Shown: one piece after another, positions 10,366 to 22,699 of the stretch
Layout of the letters: each line of letters begins with the position of its first letter
How positions within the stretch are numbered: the first letter of the stretch is position 1
Origin: Punica granatum
Taxonomy: Eukaryota > Streptophyta > Magnoliopsida > Myrtales > Lythraceae
Length of the DNA: 64,000 nucleotides
Reading direction: 5' to 3'
NCBI RefSeq assembly: GCF_007655135.1
Contig: NC_045130.1
Span: 39,862,605 to 39,926,604 of the forward strand
Translations under genes and position numbers: made by a program
The notes under the pieces: model-generated
Told to the model about the DNA's origin: nothing
What the model saw: only the letters and a program-made list of their open reading frames with translations
Database searches by the model: none

Positions 10366-12286
10366 ATGCTCAACTCTGTAGCAATAGCAGCGTCATCTTC
10401 TTCTTCTTCTTCTTCTGCTTCTCTCTCTCTTCTCATCCCTTCCATTTCCCTCTCTAGAACCTTCCTCTTTCCTCTCCCCTCTCGCCTCCCCTCCGCCTCC
10501 AAGCCCCGCCCTTTCCCCACAACCGCCCGGCCCATCTCCTCCTACAGGCCCCCCATGAATATCCTCAACAAGCTCGGCTTCGGGACCCGGGCGCCCGACC
10601 CCTCTTCCATGGATTCTTCCATCGCCCAGGGCCCCGACGACGACGTCCCGGCCCCCGGCCAGCAGTTCGCCCAGTTCGGCGCCGGATGCTTCTGGGGCGT
10701 TGAATTGGCTTTCCAGAGGGTGCCCGGCGTGACCAAGACCGAGGTTGGGTACACTCAAGGGTTCCTCCACAAACCCACCTATGAGGACGTCTGCACCGGG
10801 ACCACCAACCACTCCGAGGTCGTCAGGGTTCAGTACGATCCCCAGAAGTGCAGCTACGACGCCCTCCTCGATGCCTTCTGGGCTCGCCATGACCCCACCA
10901 CCCCCAATCGCCAGGTGAAAGTTCCCAACTTTCTATGCAATTGGACCTGAAATATGGCTCTCTTTCCCTCCTCCAGCCGATTGATTACTGGCTAGGCTTC
11001 CTAAATTTTGCTGAATCTGGGCTCTCATGATTAGCTCTATGCAAGCCCATTTCTTCTCCTCTTGTCGTCTTGTGGTGCTCGAATATTTGCCCTTCTTGAT
11101 TAATTGTATGCGGAGCAGCGGAGCCCATCTCTGCTTTCGGTGATGCTCTGTCGGGCGGTTGATCACTGTACGGGTTTTTGTCTGTTAATTGTTCCGAGTT
11201 TCTGTTGGAAGGTTCCCACTCCACTTGGATTAGAATTATAGGGTACTGTTTCTTGGATGCTTGGAAGGAGTAGCTTGAAGTTTTCCTCTTTGCCTTGTGC
11301 ATCTGCATCCAGCTGTGAGAAGAAACTGAATGACCGGAGACCATTTGTGTTCCCTTGGTCAGAACTGTGATTGGAGCTCAGCTTTGTATACGCAGGATAA
11401 GATCAAAGCTCTTTCTTCCAACACGAGCTAGAAGCAGCATCTGCGTTGATGAATTTCTTCTCCTTGCTTTTTCGTTCTATATATATCTTCCAAATCTTGT
11501 TAGTGTTGGAAGAGCCCCTCGATGATACCCTGTATAGGGTTTCTCTGCTCATGCACTGGTCATTGTATGTCGTTTCATGCAATTTAAATGATTCAATGTG
11601 GGTTATCGGTGTTGCAGTCTGAATGTTGAGAGTCATCGCAAGTATGATGATTAAAGTGAACTCCTTTGTTAGAACATCACATTCCTGCATTCTTGATGTG
11701 GAAAAATTTCTCCGTGTGGCTTCAAGTCCTCTTTCTCACTAGAAGTTGCCTACCGCGAGAACGTTTACGGAGAGGTCATCTGTGTTTCCATACTGTCTTG
11801 AGATCCAAATGCTTAAAATTATGCAACACTAGCTCGGCCTTTTGCTTGATTGTATAACCTTCGTATTTCTTGTCTTTGCCTTATTTTATTGAACAACAGG
11901 ATATCAGAACACTCCTCTATCTTTATTGTTTCACTTCCACTTCAATCTAATAAGCTCTTGGCCTCTTTATGAGCCTCATTCTCCTTCTCATGCCATTCTA
12001 ATACCATTTCTATCATTACGATGTGGACAAGCAGGGGAATGATGTGGGGACTCAGTACCGATCCGGGATATACTATTACACGCCTGAACAGGAGAAGGCA
12101 GCGAAGGAGTCCATGGAGAAACAGCAGAAGCTCTTGAACAGGAAGATCGTTACTGAGATTCTTCCTGCCAAGAAGTTCTACAGAGCCGAAGAATACCACC
12201 AGCAGTACCTGGAGAAGGGAGGCCGATTTGGTTTCAAGCAATCTGCCACTAAGGGATGCAACGACCCCATCCGGTGCTATGGGTAG
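10366..12286 (+). CDS. MSRA4: Peptide-methionine (S)-S-oxide reductase, plastid type
   Basis: Two exons, 10366-10914 and 12035-12286, splice at CGCCAG/GTGAAA and AAGCAG/GGGAAT to give 266 residues. The enzyme reduces methionine-S-sulfoxide in oxidised proteins, using thioredoxin as the usual electron source. The catalytic motif GAGCFWG places the nucleophilic Cys at about residue 108. Further family blocks are [14 protein letters not shown] and, across the splice, [18 protein letters not shown]. The C-terminus [10 protein letters not shown] supplies the recycling cysteines (about 258 and 264) typical of plant plastid MSRA. Residues about 1-65 are rich in Ser, Pro and Arg with few acids, consistent with a chloroplast transit peptide. 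They include a serine run encoded by a TTC microsatellite. The intron is about 1.1 kb. The gene converges on the kinase gene at 13159. The symbol follows the Arabidopsis plastid paralogue and is by similarity. Confidence 0.93.
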
Positions 12287-13158
12287 AACAGAGCTGTAAA
12301 CATGTCATCCCGAGAGGCGTCTATAGGAGTGATGATCTATCTTTGGATTGTCCATACTTTCTCTTTGGTAAAACCGCGGTTGTTACCAATAATACTCTGA
12401 TGTGTGTTGAAGCTCTACTAGAACAAGATGGGCGCTATTCCTATTTGCTTAGTTTCTGAAAACGGGAGTTGTAATTAGCAGAACCCAATTCCTATCTGCA
12501 TCGCATGTACAATAATAGATCAGCAGTGCTTTGAGTTTCATTTTAAGCTAGACTACTCGTGTGTGTATTCAAGTTGACACTGTCTTTCTTGGGTTTGCTC
12601 TATGGACTGATATCCGTACTGTTATTCCATAACAAACTTCTTTGCAGACCAATGTCACAATGCATTGATGCATCCAACTTAAGACAACCAGCATTGCACA
12701 TTGAAAATCTGACTCAAGATCAGCACAAAGGTTTTCACTGTGAAGCCACATCTTCTGACGTTTACGTCTCTAACTATGAAAAGCGCAACTGTTGCGAGCA
12801 TACCGAAACAAGCCGGCGAATTTCAAAGGGACTACCAGGATCAGTCTATAACCAGTGCAATCACCATCAATAAAAGACATGGTGCACAGAAGATATGGCG
12901 TGATAAACACAAGGTAGCCTGTGAAAGATGAGATACAGACTAATTGCAAGGCTCATTCTAAAGCCATCCATGAGGTTTACTATCCAGCAGATTTCTCTAC
13001 CATAAGAAAAAGAACAGAAATACTGCCAATACTTTAGTTATGGTTCTAACATATACGCTGAGCACATTCCGAGAACAGTTGTCATACAATCACCATCGTC
13101 CCAATTGACCAACTAGAATAATTAAACAAGCAACATTACAGCCTCAGGGTCCTGCATT
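12287..13158. other. Gap between convergent genes
   Basis: This 0.87-kb stretch separates the stop codons of MSRA (+) and nucleoside diphosphate kinase (-). It presumably contains both 3' untranslated regions. Short reading frames occur on both strands, but none resembles a known protein and none has splice support. Confidence 0.5.
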
Positions 13159-14162
13159 TTACTCATATATCCAGGGATGGAGGCTGCTCTGCCAGTTCAC
13201 GGTGCCATCAGGGAACCACAGTGCTATTTCTTTCTTGGCACTCTCAACTGAATCACTTCCATGAATCACATTCCTGCAATTTTTTTCCACACAAGGAACC
13301 ACCGTAAGATTTTAATTCAGTAGTTTCTTCACTTCATCAGCAAGAGGCAGGAGCAGGATCAACAAGCCTAATCAGGTCATCAAAATAAAAAGGTACTATA
13401 TGGGCAAGTTTGCAAGTCCAAGCCGGTAGGTCTTACTAGCAATCATGAATTTCACATACAAAATTTGCAAACGTCACGAGGCACAGTAAAGGTAATGGTA
13501 CGGTGATCATCGATGCAGAATATGAGTAATCAACGAGCAGCACAAGTCGAATTATTTACCTTCCTATCTCAACCGCAAAGCTGCCACGAATAGTGCCGGG
13601 ATCTGAAGCCGACGGGTTGGTAGCTCCAATAACCTTCCGCCCAGTGGCAACAACATTCTTGCCTTCCCACACCATGGCAACAACAGGCCCGGAGATTATG
13701 TACTCGACTAAGCCCTCAAAGAAGGGTTTTGAGGACAAGTCCTCGTAGTGTTTTTCGGCGAAAGGGCGCTCGACATTCACGAGCTTCATTCCTAGAGATT
13801 AAACAATTGCAACCAAAGGCGTCATTTTTCAACATACTCGTATAATAACAAAAGGATGAGTCGATGATAGACCACATATGATCAATCCAAATCACCTCTC
13901 AAGTAGAAACCCTTTTGCTCAAACGTCTTGATGATCTCCCCGACCTATACAAAAAAATATCCAAAAAGTCAAAAGAAAAAAATAAAAACCACAAAGATAC
14001 TCAATCCCTTTAGCTCATATCGGCGCCCGAAAAAGCTCATGCTCATGCCTGTTACTAACAAACACCCAAAGAGTGGAAGAGACAGAGAGAGAGAGAGAGA
14101 GTAAAACGGACCAAGCCTCTCTGAACACCATCAGGTTTGATCATGATGAAAGTCTGCTCCAT
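13159..14162 (-). CDS. NDPK1: Nucleoside diphosphate kinase, cytosolic type I
   Basis: Four minus-strand exons, 14162-14112, 13944-13896, 13791-13560 and 13273-13159, give exactly 148 residues, the usual length of plant cytosolic NDP kinase. It transfers the gamma phosphate from ATP to other nucleoside diphosphates through a phosphohistidine. The protein opens [17 protein letters not shown] and has no transit peptide. The substrate-loop region includes [15 protein letters not shown] and [15 protein letters not shown]. The catalytic histidine is H115 in [12 protein letters not shown], and it ends WIYE. All introns have GT..AG borders. The first exon is short and the upstream transcript region contains GA repeats (about 14287-14313). 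The first intron also carries a GA run (about 14083-14102). The gene faces MSRA tail to tail. Confidence 0.95.
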
Positions 14163-14284
14163 CTTCGCTCTGCCTTGAAGACTATAATGCAACTGCGAGA
14201 GGCTCAGCCCCAGATTCAGATGAAGCAAGCAAGCAAGCAAGCAAACGAGCAGCCACTTCCCACTTTCACTCTCAAAGGTAAAGC

Positions 14285-14318
<34 letters not shown>

Positions 14319-14804
14319 AAGAGCAGTGGTTGTCGGGTTGATGTATAATGTTCGCTTATTTGTATTGGGCCTAAATGGGCCATTTCCGAACCCAAATTCC
14401 ATTACAATCGAGCAAGAGCGACACACGGGTTCGTCTTCGATCATATAAAATATATATATATATATATATATATGTTGTATGCCCGTAAATTATCTGTATT
14501 TACTTGCTTTTTAGATTTTCCTTCCTTTTCTTTTTTTTTTACGTCAGTTAGTTAGTTATAATAAGTAAAATTAGTTGAAAATTTTCAAGTAGAATACGTA
14601 TACGTACCAATACATTTTAAGTGCACATTATCGTAGAATATTCAACAACTCAAACTTTAAAAATATATATTAGCCCAAATAAAATAGTAGTGATACAAAC
14701 TTTTTTTTGTTTTTTTTTGGGAGGGGGGTGAGATAGTAAATACACACTTCGATAATGGCACAAGCACATGGCTTTGGCTAGGGCTAGAGATCACAGAACC
14801 TATA
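14163..14804. other. Upstream region of the NDP kinase gene
   Basis: The stretch holds the probable leader and promoter of the kinase gene, a GA microsatellite at about 14287-14313 and an AT run at about 14449-14474. No further gene is seen. Confidence 0.5.
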
Positions 14805-14812
14805 GTTGCAAC

Positions 14813-16226
14813 CATGGTTTTCAAAATCGTGATTTGAATAGTAGAATCGTAAGATTCTACGATTCAAAGGAGGTCCTACGATTTCGATTCAGGGGGGTGA
14901 CTCGAAAAATCCAAAATCGGAAGTGAATCGGGCTGTGAATCGCGGAATCAGACCGATTCTATGATTCCGGATTCAGCCCAGACTCGGACGAAGCCCAAGC
15001 TTCATTCCGGCCCTCGGGTGAAGGGCAGGCCAGAGTTGAGCCGAAGCCCAGCCCATTGGCCCTGAACCCGACTGATTCTTTTTTTTTCCCCCTCCCTTTC
15101 CCTTTCTTCTCCAGCAGTACCCTTTCTCCCCGAGTCCTCGACAATTCTGTGCCCTAACCCACTACCCAGTCTCGGATTCGTCTGACTCTCCGACGGTCCG
15201 AGGTGAAGATTCAGCCATTTCTTCTTGTTCGGTTGTTCCGAGGATTCAACGAGCTTCGTGAGTCCGTAGTTTCGACTTCCGCTCCGCCCAAGTTGCTCCG
15301 ACTTCCAAGCTTCAACCAGACCAGTCCAAGCTAACTCGGCCCGAGCTTCAACCGCCCAAGTCTCCGACGAGCATGAGTTCGTAGTTACGACTCCCGCCCA
15401 AGGTGTTCCGAGCTTCAACGGACTTCCGTCCAAGCTGACTGTGCCTCGACCTCAGACCGCCCAGCGTCCAGGATCTGATCCAAGCTGACTGTGCCTCGAC
15501 TTCCGTTCAAGCTGATCTCTTGGTTCGGTTGCTTGGTCCAGAGTCCAGAGTCTGTCCACTGCCTTCGATCGCCCAGCGTCCAGGACTGATTTGAATGAAC
15601 CCAATGGAAGAGTGCACTGATTTAGTATCTCTGGGGAAGATTGCAAAAGGAGAATTGGGTAATTGGGTTCTCATGGACCTCATTATCATGGCCTCAGCGC
15701 TCGCTTACGAGAACTCAAAAGTCATTCAGAATGATGTAACTCTTCACTAGAAGGCATGCCCAATTCTATATATCTTACCTTGCAGTCTGCTTAATTTTTT
15801 TATTTTTGTTTTGGGATTGCTATATTTTACGGTTCTAACGTTTGATACTTGCAGAGGCACTTCGTTCATTTTTATGACCGCTGAAATGGTAAGGGAATGA
15901 ACTGTGGAACTTCTCATATTAAATATATAGTAAGCACCAGGTCCTGGTTATTTTCCGTTTATCATCTGAAAAATGGCCTGATAGATTACCAAAAGGAAAT
16001 GGCAACTCAAGTGTTCATAATGTGCGATAAGCCCGAACTGATTGAATGAACAATGATTGATTTTTTTTCTCAGGAAAGTATGCTACATATATATATATAT
16101 ATATATATGCTATTTTTTAATTTTTTTAATTATAGGTAGAATCTTACGATTCACGATTCGAATCGCGATTCACGATTCTACGACCCTCGACCGATTCTAC
16201 CAAGAATCGTGATTCTGAAAACCTTG
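14813..16226. mobile_element. Non-autonomous hAT-like transposon, 1.4 kb
   Basis: The left end CATGGTTTTCAAAATCGTGA and the right end, read inverted, CAAGGTTTTCAGAATCACGA, form terminal inverted repeats of about 22 bp with four or so mismatches. Each side is bordered by GTTGCAAC (14805-14812 and 16227-16234), an 8-bp target duplication of hAT type. Because GTTGCAAC is its own reverse complement, it could instead be part of the inverted repeat. Both ends are packed with short GATTC/GAATC words, like the subterminal transposase-binding repeats of hAT elements. The GC-richer core (about 14960-15700) has no transposase. It contains degenerate internal repeats, such as CAAGCTGACTGTGCCTCGAC occurring twice near 15433 and 15481. 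It is not autonomous. Confidence 0.75.
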
Positions 16227-16480
16227 GTTGCAACTTGTGTTGGGTAATTAAACGACTCTCATTGGCTTGGCTTCATTACGATATATATAAGCCTTACCAG
16301 AGATGAGTACAAACGATAAAATTGAAACAACAGACGCATCGCCTAAGCTATAAAACTTTCTGCCTACAAGATAGCAATTAATGATGTATGCAGAGTAGAG
16401 TTGCATTAATATTAATTAATTATGATTTAGCTAGCTAGGGACGTACGTGTGATCAATGCCATCTATATCCATCAAATCAA

Positions 16481-16954
16481 TCAACCATGGTCCTGGTTAT
16501 CCATTCCACGGCCACGGCCACGGCCACGGCCACCAGAATTGCCGGTTCCTCTATTCGTCCCTCCACCACCATATCCTCCTCCTGACCTGCTTCCGTGTCC
16601 ATAGCCACCGCCATGTGCACCGCCACTCCCTGAACCATAGCCAGAACCCCAACCCGAGCCGGTTCCTACCCCGAAACCCCAGCCGAATCCCCTCCCATAC
16701 CCGGTTGGCGACCGGCCCGACCCCGAACCATAACCCCAGCCAGTTCCTGGACTTGAGCCCCAACCCCAGTTGTAGTCCCAGTCGGGCCCGTGGCCCGAGC
16801 CGGAGGCACCGGTGGTCGGGCTGGCATTTGCGACACTAGGGGGATTCTTATCGCGGGAATGATATTCCAAGTTGCTTATTCTACCGGCGGCCGAGCTGTA
16901 CCTGGAAGACGAGAAGGATAACCAGAAGAGTAGGAAAATGAGACAAGAATGCAT
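16481..16954 (-). CDS. Secreted glycine-rich protein
   Basis: A single exon of 157 codons starts at the ATG at 16954. The frame is also open from an ATG at 17044. The shorter start was preferred because it opens directly with a signal-peptide-like segment, MHSCLIFLLFWLSFSSSRY, probably cleaved near residue 24. The mature part has a short polar stretch (ISNLEYHSRDKN), then about 100 residues dominated by Gly with Ser, Tyr and Trp in GxG patterns (WGYGSGSG, YGRGFGWGFG). It ends in a Gly-Arg tract (GGRGRGRGRG) and MDNQDHG. Glycine-rich secreted proteins of this shape are usually assigned to the cell wall, and that role is inferred here. Low-complexity sequence makes family assignment weak. A TATA-like TATTATAAG lies about 100 bp upstream. 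Confidence 0.7.
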   Translation of the reverse strand: MHSCLIFLLFWLSFSSSRYSSAAGRISNLEYHSRDKNPPSVANASPTTGASGSGHGPDWDYNWGWGSSPGTGWGYGSGSGRSPTGYGRGFGWGFGVGTGSGWGSGYGSGSGGAHGGGYGHGSRSGGGYGGGGTNRGTGNSGGRGRGRGRGMDNQDHG

Positions 16955-17120
16955 CTTTTGATTTGATTGTCTACTGCAAAAGAAAAGCCTAATTAGTTGT
17001 GTGATCGATGTAAGTGGCTGGCTGGCTTGATAGATTGGTAGCATTGAGAGTGGTATACTTATAATAGTGTGTGCATGTGGGGGTGCACTGCACTAAAATA
17101 GTGAAATAAACAAAGCGAGA

Positions 17121-17163
17121 GAGTGGAGAGTGGAGAGTGGAGAGTGGAGAGTGGAGAGTGGAG
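17121..17163. repeat. 7-bp minisatellite (GAGAGTG)
   Basis: About six tandem copies of GAGAGTG lie roughly 170 bp upstream of the glycine-rich protein start, possibly inside its promoter. Confidence 0.9.
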
Positions 17164-18247
17164 CCGAGCAGTGACCAGAGTATTATGGATATGCATGTGC
17201 CCACTGGGCCATTTTGCTCCGTTTAGTGGCCGTTGCTTTTGAAGAGGAGGCCGGGCCGCAAATGGATGACCCACCACCACCACAAGTGGCCGGACGCCGG
17301 GGGGAGGGAGGGAGGGAACCATGCTATGCATTAAGCATGCGCATGCATGCATCCATCATTAAATTACAACACTAAACATATATAAGGATATGGGCTTGGT
17401 CATCAAGACTGAGCGCTAGCCATGTTTGTTCATACATCAAAATGTTTGTTGACACATAGAATAACTCGCCTTTTATATATCATTATTATGCTTCATTTTA
17501 TATACGTTATGTGTGTACAGATATAATTTCCTTTCCTGTATAGTAACCTTACATCCATAATGTATATATGCGCAACGAAATATATATATGCAGTTACAAT
17601 TTTCAATGATCTCACGGAATAACTCGATACCTCATGATTGGTTATAGAAAGATCAGTTGTATGCAAGTCCAAATGTAATTATAAAACATTTGGAGGAGGG
17701 GAAAGAATTTTTGCTGACCGTGCAGGTTAGACTTTAAGATCCTTATTTAAGTAGTAATCGTCTTTTCACTATGTTAGACTAAGACTAGACATACGTATAT
17801 GGTGGGTGGGTGTCATGTTTTCCACTAAGATCATATTTGATACGAATGGATCGAGTTTCCTTACATTACAAATGAATGAATTGGATTAATCTTATCTGAA
17901 TAGACGAGACTAATCCCCATAGATAAGGATATTTTCCTTTTCCTAGCAAAAGAAAGAATGGATGGATGGATGAATCTCTACCAGTCGGGAAACTAAGAAA
18001 TATCTGATGAGTCGAATATGAGTGGAAGGATTCCCCCGAAAAAAAAGAAAAAAGAAGAGAGAGTGGAAGATTTGAATATTTTGGGTTGGGTTGGGCCCCG
18101 TTATACGCCGTGATTGGCTGCAGCAATGCTTTAGATTAGATTTATTTTATTAAAAGTGGCACTGTTCAATGGGCTCTCAACAGTGTAGTGTTGTGAGAGC
18201 ACAACACCGCAGAGCTATGGCTATCTTGGGCCCTCTCAAACTTAGCC

Positions 18248-18283
<36 letters not shown>

Positions 18284-18710
18284 AATAATATATTCGACGC
18301 AGTTTTTCTTCCTTCTTATCTTCGAGCTATATATATAATTAATGAGAATGCCATGCCATTTCAGTGTGGCCCCGTCCAACATTACACATCCCGCGTCCGC
18401 TGCTCTCATCTCATCTCATCTCATCGGTTCCAAATTCCAATCCGGTCCTTATCGACATTCTTGTCTTGATTTCAATCAATAATAAATGCCTAGCTACTTC
18501 GAGGCATTGATCGAAATTACTACGGCTCAGGACAAATACTTTTCCTTGCCAACTACTAAACACACTTTATTTATATCAAACTAACACTAAATTCATGCGC
18601 ATATATATATATATATATATATTATGAATATAAATAGTAAAATTAAGTTATTAAAATTATTTAACTCAAACGTAAAGTAATCGCTTTTCTTCTTTATTAT
18701 TTCTCAGCTT

Positions 18711-19000
18711 GCGTTTGGCTTTTGAATTTGATAAAATGATCCAACTTAACTTGATTTTGTACAATGATTGCAAGTGTTGATAAATATATTAGAATGTGAT
18801 AATATATATATGTATGTAGATGGAGAATTTATTATTAAAAAATTAATTTTAAAAAATGATTAGGAAAAAATGTAAGTGAAAGGTATTATTAAATGGAAGA
18901 AAAAGACAAAATAATTATGATTGTATTGTTAAATTTGGGAAAGAATATAATTGAGTTTGGTAGAATTGAATTATTATAAATAAAAAAACCAAACAAAGCC
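18711..19000. mobile_element. MITE-like segment with inverted ends
   Basis: The segment begins GCGTTTGGCTTTTGAATT. Its far end, read inverted, begins GGCTTTGTTTGGTTTTTTTA, so the two ends are imperfectly complementary. The interior is AT-rich and non-coding. It resembles the better-defined GTTTG-type MITE at 59213-59410, but no clean target duplication was found. Confidence 0.4.
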
Positions 19001-20350
19001 TAAATGATTTTTCAATTTTTAAAGATATTTTGACATTTCGAGTTTACTTTACATCTCATAGACATAATAAATGCAGTTCTAGAGGTTAAAAAAAGTCTCA
19101 ATTAAAAACTAATAAAAATCTACCAAATTTTTTTAGTGCACTTACGTAGCCTGTTATTGAATGCATGCGTTGTGTATTCTATATAATATTTTCATTAAAG
19201 TGCTTTAATTAAAAGCATGCATTTATGCATTTATTTCTAAATTTTCCAGCATTAATTTTTCATGCCATTTATCAATATTCTTATTGAACTTTATAATTAT
19301 TCATCGAAATTGATTTTATTTTATGTTACTTTCAATATTATTGTTAATGATAATTATCAGTCAATGAATTATCTTATAACAAAATTTTAAATTTCACATA
19401 TCTTTTTTTGTTTTGTTTATCATCACCTAAATCAAAATTAAGTTTTGTAATTTTCATTCTTTAATTTTTAACCCTGACTTTCAATTTTGATAAAAAAGTC
19501 AGGATATTTTTTCTTTTTTGCTGGAGAGAGAAAAAAGCTAGGAGTATCATTATTAAATGTTTAAAAAAGATATTTTTTATTACATTTTATATAGATATAT
19601 ATATATATATAATATAATAATTTTATTCATATTATTAATAAATTAAGATTATATTTTTGAGAATTTTCATGATTTAATGAATGTCACCGGTTAATAAATG
19701 TCAACCGTACAATAAAAGATTATTGTTAACTAATATTATGGAGTGAGTACATGGTCAAGGGAGGAGGAGCTGAAAATTTGAACTTTGGAAAAATTTGGAG
19801 CAATGAAGATAATCTTCCCTTCAGCTTCTTGCCATATAAATACATATATATATATTACTCTGAAATAATATTATTATTTCGACAAATTTCTAGGGATGAC
19901 TATAATCTTCCCTTCATCGTCTTGCCCTTGTTTACATAAATATAAATAATACCCTTACATATGGTTATGGTCGATTCAAAAAGAAAAAAGACCATGTATT
20001 GTGTGGCATTTGAATTGAATCATTACTTTCCATTCATCAGACATAACAAGATAAAAGATTAAAATGTATATGGTGAGATTTGGCTTGGTCCGCTGTCCGA
20101 TTCTTTCCAAGTTACTTGTGCATGCAAACTTAGGTTAAGTTAAGGCGCCTTCTCATTAATTTTCTCCAGTTAATTTGTCTGCCCCTCTATTTCAATCTGC
20201 AAACAGCAGCTAGCGAGCTTTGCAAATCCAACTCGCCTCGCCTTGCCTCGGCGCATACCCTTTCTCCTTATATCTATATAAACAAATAATAAGAGGGAGG
20301 GAAAAAAGTGCTGTCCTTTTGGACCAAGTGCAGCTATACTAACTATAGCA

Positions 20351-20387
20351 TCTAATCTAATCTAATCTAATCTAATCTAATCTAATC
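20351..20387. repeat. TCTAA pentanucleotide microsatellite
   Basis: Seven head-to-tail TCTAA units are visible. Confidence 0.9.
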
Positions 20388-20609
20388 CCACAGACAAAAA
20401 AGTGTTGTTATCAATGAACGCAGTCAGTGCACAAATTTGGATCCCGCATGGACCAAAGCAATCATCATCAGAAATTGGAAATCTTGTTCTCATCCACAGC
20501 CATCCATTTTAACATAAAACGAATGGGCTGTGTAGGAAGGTGTCCTAAGATTAAATTTCCACTTTCATCACTTGATTGAAGGAAGAAGAACATCCTCTCG
20601 GCCATGCAT

Positions 20610-20653
20610 ATACATACATACATACATACATACATACATACATACATACATAC
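20610..20653. repeat. CATA tetranucleotide microsatellite
   Basis: Around ten tandem CATA units are visible. Similar CATA/ATGT arrays occur at 35949-35977 and 62692-62727. Confidence 0.9.
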
Positions 20654-22699
20654 TATCATTGATTTGACTTGATTTGATTAACAGAAAAATATAAGGGGAC
20701 AAATCTCGAGCAATGCAGCAAAAGTAAAAAAAAAGAAATGGTAAGCAAGCAGATTCAGAAGCTAACAATTTTGAGCATCACTGTTTATGATCAGATCAAG
20801 TGTTGGATTTATATTGTTTTTTGCTTCATCCTCATCCGCCATCCCTTTTAACATTTATACTTAACCGACTTGGCAAACTCAAACCTTAATTTGCTTCAAA
20901 AAATAAAAGAACAAACAGGAGGAAAGGGGTAGTAGGGGATGAGATCGAGATTGGGGGGGAGGAGGGTAGGGGGGTTACTCAGTGGTGGCGAGTAAAGTCA
21001 TAGGTTCGATTCTGCCAGCAATCCTTCTTCATTTCATTTCTCAGAAGAGGGAGCTTCTTTTTCCTCATCGTAACCACCCCACCATATCATCAAACATACG
21101 CATACCCAATTGAATCAAATTGATGGCAAAGTCGAACAAAGGAAAAAAAAATTCCCCCCCCCAAAAAAAAAAAAAACCCTTTAAGCAAGCAAAGTCAATC
21201 AACACTATAGTATAGATAGGGGATGCGGGATATGAGATGAGATGGGACTCAGTTCAGCGGGGTTGTCGACACGCAAAGCAAGCAAAGCTCCTCAGAGCCT
21301 TGGCCCTGCATTCCGGTCTGTTGAGCTTGAATTTCATTGAGTCATCATCGCCCCAATCTCTTCTCCTCTTCTCATCATGATTTCTCTCCCTCTCTCTCTC
21401 TCTCACTCTCTCACTCCTCCCCCAAAACACCAATCATCAGTCGAATCGAACAATAATAAAAAAAAAAAAGAACGAACACTTGGAAATCAGAACAGCTGAC
21501 GCCACGGGGATCGTATCGAATCGAATCGAATCGAATCAAATCAAATCAAAAGTAAACACACCGCAGCATGAGTAAAATCATGACCGGCCGATACCATTCT
21601 GAATCTGGACGTGGAGGAAGCCATGCCAATGTCTATGGCTATGAGCGGCTCTCTGGTACCTTATATATAATAAAGGAGGAGGTGTGGCGGGGGGGGGAGG
21701 AGCGCTAGGGTTTTTCTTGAAACTGAAAAGAGCAACCAAATTTGGACTGGACTAGGTTTTGTTATTGTTAACGTTGGACTTGGACTTGGACTTGGACTTC
21801 CCTTGTTCCAATCCAATCCAATCCAATCGAAGCCCATGATCTCTGTAATGGGCTGGCCGGTTGGAAAAAAGCCAGGCCCGACATCTTTCCTTTTATGGCC
21901 TGTCCATTTGCAACCAATAGACCCCTTTCCTTTTAAACAAAAGGCCCGTCATTTGTCAAAGCAAAGAGAACTAAATTAGACGTTTTATTGGCTCGCATCA
22001 AACGTCAGTTATAACATCATCATATCATATCGTATCATAGTCATAAGTTTATACGACTATTTTTGAATGCTCCAAGCATACGCTACGGACCGGAAGTTAG
22101 TTTGTATATAGATGGTAACAAAATATCATATGCAACATCAAAAATTATATATTATATTATGTTTTCACCAATTTTAGAGTCAGATGAAAATGACTATTTT
22201 ATCTGGACGCTTTCATATTTCCCAACGATAATATATAGTCCAGCCACGGATATATTGTCTCCCCCCAAGTGAAATCTGTGCTGGAGCCCAGCACTGGACT
22301 GCAGCCCTGCGTCCACTCATACACATATTATATCAAACAAGAAAAAAAAAAGGGGAAAATAATAATAATATGTATGGAAATGGACAACACAACAGCTTAG
22401 CTAAGCTCAGCTCAGCTCCCAAGACCCCGACCAGCTCAGCTCAGCCCAGCCTAGCCTGAACTTCCTCTTGAGTCTGGAGCTTCGTTCTCTCTCTGCTCTT
22501 CCTCGCCTTCCCTTCAGTTCACAGACTATCTCCCTCCTTCCTCCTCTTCAGTTCAGCTTCGTTCTCGTGAGTCAGTGGGATACATACAGCTTTGCTGCGT
22601 TAATCTCTACTCTACTGATATCAGTCGGAAAGGTAAAGAGAGAAAGATACTTACTGTTATTGGGAAGGAGTGGGGCAGTTGACTTGGAAACGAAACGAA

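Larger units (their letters stand above)
16955..22699. other. Gene-free 5.7 kb, repeats only
   Basis: No protein-coding gene could be supported between the glycine-rich protein and ORANGE. The stretch contains a 7-bp minisatellite, AT runs (about 18250-18281 and 18601-18621), an MITE-like segment (18711-19000) and TCTAA and CATA repeats, all annotated separately. It also has repeated TCGAA/TCAAA words at about 21515-21550 and TTGGAC repeats at about 21775-21799. From about 20150 to 22450 the base composition is less AT-rich and full of short CT and AGCTC words. That would fit a non-coding transcript or the distal promoter of ORANGE, but nothing proves either. Confidence 0.5.

Noticed and set aside
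10393..10890. Long minus-strand reading frame opposite MSRA exon 1
   Set aside because: It is a Gly/Glu/Arg-rich shadow of the GC-rich MSRA coding exon on the other strand.
15002..15433. A 143-residue minus-strand frame inside the hAT-like element
   Set aside because: It is composed of degenerate internal repeats and does not resemble transposase or any known protein.
16456..16839. His/Pro-rich plus-strand frame
   Set aside because: It is the antisense shadow of the glycine-rich protein gene.
20973..21020. tRNA-like boxes (CTCAGTGG and GGTTCGATTC)
   Set aside because: The two internal promoter-like words are too close and no acceptor or anticodon stem can be formed. It is at best a remnant of a tRNA-derived repeat.
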